A stretch of 64,000 nt of DNA from DATKMK01 sp035541895 (GTDB taxonomy: Bacteria > Desulfobacterota > Binatia > HRBIN30 > JACQVA1): NCBI GenBank assembly GCA_035541895.1, contig DATKMK010000119.1, positions 1-64,000 on the forward strand, in the 5' to 3' direction. Position numbers and translations under genes: made by a program. This document shows positions 60,258-64,000 of the stretch, piece by piece. The notes beneath the pieces are model-generated. The model did not search any database, was not told where the DNA came from, and worked only from the letters and a program-made list of their open reading frames with translations. Each line of letters begins with the position of its first letter. Position 1 is the first letter of the stretch.

Positions 60258-60958
60258 CGCGCGGCTGCCTCCAACTTCTTCACGTCGTGCACGGTGATCG
60301 CTTGCCGGGCGTAGCTGATCAGGCCTTCTCTCATCAACCCGGCGAGCGCTTTGCTGACCCGCTCGCGCGAGGCGCCGACCATCTCGGCGAGGTTGGTGTG
60401 GGTGACCGGTAGCTGCACGCGGATGCCGTCGGCCTCCGGAAATCCAAAGCCGGCGACGAGATCGAGAATCGTGAGCACGAGACGACCGCGCAGATCGAGG
60501 GCGATGCAATGCACCAGTCGCATCGCGAAGCGCGCCTGACGTTCGAGCACGCGATTGAAGAACCGAACGACGGTCGCCGGCGGCAGCGAGCCGATGACGC
60601 GTTCGAAGTCGCGGCGCCCGACGATTGCCAGGGTCGTGGTGGTGAATGCGTGGGCGGCGCTCAGCCGCGGGCGGTCACCCTCGACGATCGGGAACCCGAA
60701 CATCGAACCGGGCCGGTAGAAGGCGCAGAGGATCTGCTCGCCGCGCGCCAGCGCGATGGAAACACTCACGGCGCCGCTCAGGACCACAAACACGCTGCCG
60801 CGGTTGGTGCCTTGCGGATAGACCGAGATGCCGCGCGCGAAGTACCGAATGGTTGCAGTGCTCAACAGTGCGTCAACCGTGGTGCGGTCTAGACCCGATT
60901 CGAGGGCGATGCGGGTTCGGACCTTCGGGTCCGCGGCGGTTCCGAGTGGGTGTGACAT
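60254..60958 (-). CDS. Crp/Fnr-family transcription regulator
   Basis: A 234-residue regulator with a cyclic-nucleotide-binding-like beta roll (residues about 25-140; GSVFVVLSGAVSVSI) and a C-terminal winged helix (THTNLAEMVGASRERVSKAL) whose recognition helix shares the SRE start with E. coli CRP. No Fnr-type N-terminal Cys cluster, so CRP-like sensing is more likely. It starts at 60958 in a site resembling a CRP operator. It heads the SDR gene and is divergent from the amidohydrolase. Confidence 0.9.
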   Translation of the reverse strand: MSHPLGTAADPKVRTRIALESGLDRTTVDALLSTATIRYFARGISVYPQGTNRGSVFVVLSGAVSVSIALARGEQILCAFYRPGSMFGFPIVEGDRPRLSAAHAFTTTTLAIVGRRDFERVIGSLPPATVVRFFNRVLERQARFAMRLVHCIALDLRGRLVLTILDLVAGFGFPEADGIRVQLPVTHTNLAEMVGASRERVSKALAGLMREGLISYARQAITVHDVKKLEAAAR

Positions 60959-60966
60959 AGGTCACG
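60951..60966. promoter_or_regulatory. CRP-like site over the regulator start codon
   Basis: TGTGA-CATAGG-TCACG matches the CRP consensus TGTGA-N6-TCACA at 9 of 10 positions and overlaps the start codon of the Crp-family gene at 60958. It lies in the divergent gap to the amidohydrolase gene, so it may control both directions and the regulator itself. Confidence 0.55.
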
Positions 60967-61043
60967 GACGACGGCTTGCCGTTGCCGTACTCCAAGCGCA
61001 TAAACAGCGCAACTTGTCGCACAACACTCAAGGGAGGTTACGC

Positions 61044-62207
61044 ATGAGCGCATATCAATTGATCTCGGCGGACTCGCATATCGTTGAGGCCCCCAACCTG
61101 TGGGAGAAGTGGCTGGAGAAAGAGTTCCTGTCGCGCGCCCCGAAATTGGTCAAGGATTCCGAAGGCGGCGACGCGTGGCAGTACCGCCCCGGCACGCCGC
61201 CGGTCCCGCTCGGTTTGGTCACCACCTATCCGGGCCGCACGTACGAGGCCTTCAAATGGACCGGTGCGAAGTACGACAAGATCAACCAAGGGGCCTTCGA
61301 CGGCGCCGCGCGGCTCAAGGAGCAGCAGATCGACGGGGTCGACGCCGAAGTGCTGTATCCATCGCAGCGCACGATGCGACACTTCATGCTCGATGACGAC
61401 GACGAGTTCCACAAGGCCGGCATTCAGGCCTACAACAACTGGATGGCCAAGGACTACATGAAGCCCAATCCCAAGCGGTTGATCGGCTTGGCGCAGATGC
61501 CCAATATCGGCGTCGAAAACATGATCGCCGAGATGCGGCGCGCGAAAGACCTGGGTATGCGCGGCGTGATCCTGTCGAGCTGGCCGAGCGGCGCGACGTC
61601 GTTGTCGGTCGAGGACAATGCGTTCTGGGCCGAGTGTGAGAAGCTCGACATGCCGGTCAGCATTCATCTGGGTGTGGCGTCGAAACAGGCCGCCAACGCG
61701 GCGCAACAAAAGATCACCACCGGCATCTCCGAGTCGACCGGCTTGCTCACCAGCGGCCAGAAGACGGTGGTCGGTTATTCCTGCGCCGGCATGGACAACA
61801 TGCCCATCATCATCGCCGAAACGATCCTGTCGGGCCTGTTCGACAAGTTTCCACGGCTCAAGTTCATCTCGGTCGAAGCCGGCGCCGGCTGGGTGCCGTA
61901 CTTCCTCGAGCAGATGGACGATCGCTACTACCGCAACCGCCACTGGGCGAAGGTGGATCTGGAGATGGTGCCGAGCGAGTACTTCCATCGCAATTGGTCG
62001 CTGACCTTCGTGCGCGACTTCTACGGTGTGCGCAACCGTCACGCGGTCGGGCTGAACAGCATGATGTGGTCGACCGATTACCCGCATCACATTTGCGACT
62101 GGCCGTATTCGAAAAAAGTCGCCAACGAGATGTTCGCCGGCGTGCCCGACGCCGAGCGCCAGCAAATCTGCGCCGGCAACGCCGAACGGCTGTACAAGTT
62201 GCAGTAG
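61044..62207 (+). CDS. Amidohydrolase family 2 protein
   Basis: A 387-residue TIM-barrel metal hydrolase of the amidohydrolase-2 group. Opening motif ISADSHIVEAPNLW carries the metal His/Glu, VSIHLG and VEAGAGWVPYFLEQ are barrel strands, and STDYPH holds the catalytic Asp. GGGAGG precedes the ATG. Substrate unknown; members decarboxylate or hydrolyse aromatic or cyclic carboxylates. It ends in a strong terminator. Confidence 0.9.
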   Translation: MSAYQLISADSHIVEAPNLWEKWLEKEFLSRAPKLVKDSEGGDAWQYRPGTPPVPLGLVTTYPGRTYEAFKWTGAKYDKINQGAFDGAARLKEQQIDGVDAEVLYPSQRTMRHFMLDDDDEFHKAGIQAYNNWMAKDYMKPNPKRLIGLAQMPNIGVENMIAEMRRAKDLGMRGVILSSWPSGATSLSVEDNAFWAECEKLDMPVSIHLGVASKQAANAAQQKITTGISESTGLLTSGQKTVVGYSCAGMDNMPIIIAETILSGLFDKFPRLKFISVEAGAGWVPYFLEQMDDRYYRNRHWAKVDLEMVPSEYFHRNWSLTFVRDFYGVRNRHAVGLNSMMWSTDYPHHICDWPYSKKVANEMFAGVPDAERQQICAGNAERLYKLQ

Positions 62208-62220
62208 GTCCACACACGCC

Positions 62221-62242
62221 GGGGCGCACGGTTGTGCGCCCC
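62221..62242 (+). terminator. Rho-independent terminator after the amidohydrolase gene
   Basis: GGGGCGCAC and GTGCGCCCC form a perfect 9-bp stem around GGTT, followed by GCTTCTCTTGT, 14 bases after the stop codon. Confidence 0.75.
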
Positions 62243-62294
62243 GCTTCTCTTGTCGATGCCCTCACGCTAGGGTTGGCTGCACTGAGAGGTGCTG

Positions 62295-63098
62295 ATGGCC
62301 GAGTTTGAAACCGTCCTCTTCGACGTTGGCGATCGCGTCGCCACCATCACGCTCAACCGCCCGGAGCGGAAGAACGCGATGAATCAGCAGCTCAAAGACG
62401 AGCTGCGCGAGTGCTGGCGGCGGGTGAAGGCGGATCCTGACATCTGGGTTGCCATCATCACCGGCGCCGGCGATGCGTTCTCCAGCGGCGCCGACGTCGA
62501 ATCGCTCGCCAGCGGCGGATTCGTCAAGCCCGATCGCTGGCGCGAGCTGGCGATGATCGAAGGCATCGTCGAGCTGCCGACTCCCCGCCGTCAACGCGTG
62601 CACAAGCCCGTGATCGCAGCGGTCAACGGCGTGGTCGCCGGGTTTTCTCTCGACCTGGTCAGCGAATCCGACATCCCGATCGCGTCCGAGCATGCCTCGT
62701 TCGTCGATCCGCATGTGTCCATCGGCTACGTGTCGTCGCACGAAATGGTCAACATGGCGCGCCGCGTGCCGGTGGCGGTGGCCCTGCGAATGGCGCTGCT
62801 CGGCAGCCGCGAACGCATGAGCGCGCAGCGTGCCTACGAGGTCGGGCTGGTGACCGAGGTCGTGCCGCATAAGCAATTGATGGCGCGCGCGCGCGAATTG
62901 GCAGCGCTGATCTTGACCAACTCGCCGCTCGCGGTGTGGGGTACGAAGATGGGCATCCTTCAAGGCTTGGGGTTGCCGATCCCACAAGCCGAGGAGATCG
63001 CCGCGGGTTATCTCGAGATCGTCGAACAGTCCGAAGACCATGGCGAGGGGCCGCGCTCGTTCGTCGCCAAGCGCAAGCCCGCATGGAAGGCGCGCTGA
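62295..63098 (+). CDS. Enoyl-CoA hydratase/isomerase (crotonase) family protein, both catalytic Glu absent
   Basis: A 267-residue crotonase with the family start VGDRVATITLNRPERKNAMN and the CoA-binding/oxyanion loop GAGDAFSSGADVES, then NGVVAGFSLDLVSESDIPIA. Compared with rat enoyl-CoA hydratase, the Glu144 position is His (DPHVSIG) and the Glu164 position is Arg (ALRMALLG). It therefore probably is not a normal hydratase; another crotonase reaction or a lost activity are both possible. The ATG at 62295 is used; a GTG two codons earlier is also in frame. Confidence 0.9.
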   Translation: MAEFETVLFDVGDRVATITLNRPERKNAMNQQLKDELRECWRRVKADPDIWVAIITGAGDAFSSGADVESLASGGFVKPDRWRELAMIEGIVELPTPRRQRVHKPVIAAVNGVVAGFSLDLVSESDIPIASEHASFVDPHVSIGYVSSHEMVNMARRVPVAVALRMALLGSRERMSAQRAYEVGLVTEVVPHKQLMARARELAALILTNSPLAVWGTKMGILQGLGLPIPQAEEIAAGYLEIVEQSEDHGEGPRSFVAKRKPAWKAR

Positions 63099-63103
63099 GT
63101 CCG

Positions 63104-63436
63104 ATGGTCATCGTGTTGTTTCGCTCCAAGCTGACCGACGCCGCGGGCGACGATTATCAGGCAATGGCCGAGGAGATGCTCGACCGCGCCCGCACCATGC
63201 CGGGGTTCGTCGACTTCAAGACCTACGCCGCCGCCGACGGCGAGCGCATCTCGGTGATTCATTGGGAGTCGCTGGAGACCCTGCGCCCGTGGACCGACGA
63301 CGTTCGTCACGTGATGGCGCAGCGTCTCGGCCGCCAAAAGTGGTACGAGTACTTCCGTGTCGAAGTGGCCGAGATCGCCCGGAGTTACGGCTTCGATCGG
63401 AGACCGTCGACCCAATCTGAGCAGTCTCAGGCCTAG
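63104..63436 (+). CDS. Antibiotic biosynthesis monooxygenase (ABM)-fold protein
   Basis: A 110-residue ferredoxin-like ABM domain: MVIVLFRSKLTDAAGDDYQ, then MPGFVDFKTYAAADGERISV with the family's His-Trp pair in VIHWES, and MAQRLGRQKWYEYFRVEV. ABM proteins oxidise small aromatics or degrade heme, or only bind ligands. The ATG at 63104 is 5 bases after the crotonase stop; they are co-transcribed. Confidence 0.82.
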   Translation: MVIVLFRSKLTDAAGDDYQAMAEEMLDRARTMPGFVDFKTYAAADGERISVIHWESLETLRPWTDDVRHVMAQRLGRQKWYEYFRVEVAEIARSYGFDRRPSTQSEQSQA

Positions 63437-63539
63437 TTCTGCAGTCCGCCGGCTGCAGCGAATGACGAGGCGTCGCGCGCGCGAGGCGCCGGCTCTCGGC
63501 TAGTGTGCGGGCATCACTCTTGCTGGCTGCAATGCTAGG

Positions 63540-64000
63540 ATGAGAACCGTGAAGCCGACAGAGCCACACATGGCGAATCTGCTTGCCGACGCAGTCAACG
63601 AACTCGACGAGACCGTTTCAGTCGAGTCTGGCGGCACACTCTTCATCGACCTTGATCGCGGCGCGGTTGAAGTCGCGTCGCACGACGCCAACGAGGTTCA
63701 CGTCGACGCGCGAGCCACCGGTTGGGGGGCCTGGAATTTCGAATTTGATCTCGCGCGACGCGACAACGACGTGCGTGTGAGCGGCGAGATGGGCAGTTGG
63801 CTGCCGTGGCCATTCGGACCGCGGGTGCGGGTGCGCGTGATGGTTCCGCGGCCGTATTCGGTCGACGCGCGGACCCGCGGCGGGCGCATTACCCTTGCCA
63901 ACCTCGCCGGACGAATCATCGCCGAGACCAAGGGCGGTTCGGTGCAGCTTGATGGGGCAGAGGGTCCGGTAACGCTGCATACCTCCGGTGGCGCGATGCG
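63540..64000 (+). CDS. DUF4097-like putative adhesin, N-terminal part
   Basis: The frame is open to the end of the window (153 codons seen), so the gene is cut. It has the repeating short beta-strand pattern of DUF4097/adhesin-like proteins (GTLFIDLDRGAVEVASHDAN, then DARTRGGRITLANLAGRIIA, then ETKGGSVQLDGAEGPVTLHT). The ATG at 63540 has an AGG immediately upstream, so the start is uncertain; ATG 63570 is an alternative. No signal peptide is seen. Function unknown. Confidence 0.65.
   Translation, partial: MRTVKPTEPHMANLLADAVNELDETVSVESGGTLFIDLDRGAVEVASHDANEVHVDARATGWGAWNFEFDLARRDNDVRVSGEMGSWLPWPFGPRVRVRVMVPRPYSVDARTRGGRITLANLAGRIIAETKGGSVQLDGAEGPVTLHTSGGAM

Noticed and set aside
1..64000. 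tRNA or rRNA genes
   Set aside because: No conserved tRNA T-loop pattern or rRNA core sequence was recognised by eye; a covariance search would be needed to rule them out.

Overview
The window is GC-rich bacterial chromosome with short intergenic gaps, gene starts that often overlap the previous stop (ATGA, GTGA, TGATG), and clear Shine-Dalgarno sequences. The gene mix suggests an uncultivated soil or groundwater bacterium of the old deltaproteobacterial assemblage, for example Candidatus Binatota: acyl-CoA and thiolase enzymes, a predicted F420-dependent LLM oxidoreductase, a P450, many amidohydrolases, an RND pump, FG-GAP proteins with Thr-Pro linkers, and Cys-containing C-terminal sorting tails. 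The lineage is inference; no rRNA or other phylogenetic marker is present. I recognised no tRNA, rRNA, CRISPR array, insertion sequence or prophage, and no gene-free stretch exceeds 300 bases.

Layout. 1-1.5 kb: end of a thiolase, a palindromic repeat, a CoA-binding protein and a Nudix hydrolase. 1.7-9.5 kb: a compact isoprenoid-like cluster behind a palindrome (FAD desaturase-like enzyme, a two-part unknown protein, a prenyl diphosphate synthase, a tandem acetoacetate-decarboxylase-like protein, a saccharopine-dehydrogenase-like reductase). This is the best candidate for an undescribed pathway. 9.5-16 kb: a large zinc-ribbon/cyclase/ATPase/TPR protein, a DsbA-like thiol protein and a PpiD-like chaperone. 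16-19.3 kb: four overlapping genes (hydrolase, small Cys protein, MATE exporter, M15 peptidase). 19.3-21.9 kb: an aberrant acyl-CoA dehydrogenase coupled to a zinc dehydrogenase. 22-32.3 kb: two secreted seven-repeat FG-GAP paralogues, a DEDDh/GIY-YIG nuclease, prfB with a programmed +1 frameshift, and a giant Thr-Pro-tailed exported protein. 32.3-49.6 kb: mixed metabolic genes, including cold-shock protein, LLM oxidoreductase, metallo-beta-lactamase fold protein, dodecin, cyclase, hemW carrying the repeat, carboxylesterase, D-aminoacylase-like amidohydrolase, UspA, sulfatase, P450, a methyltransferase-cupin fusion and a GNAT-HNH fusion. 49.7-52 kb: hflK-hflC plus a DUF1232/J-domain gene. 52-59.4 kb: a TetR-controlled RND efflux operon. 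59.4-64 kb: SDR, Crp-type regulator, amidohydrolase, crotonase, small monooxygenase, and the start of a DUF4097-like gene cut by the window end.

How the genes work together. The 1.7-9.5 kb genes would make, desaturate and further modify an isoprenoid, product unknown. hflK, hflC and the J-domain protein look like a membrane protein quality-control unit. tetR, adaptor, permease and TolC form a complete tripartite pump with an operator-like palindrome in front. The Crp-like gene carries a near-consensus CRP site over its own start codon and faces the amidohydrolase-crotonase genes, which it may regulate.
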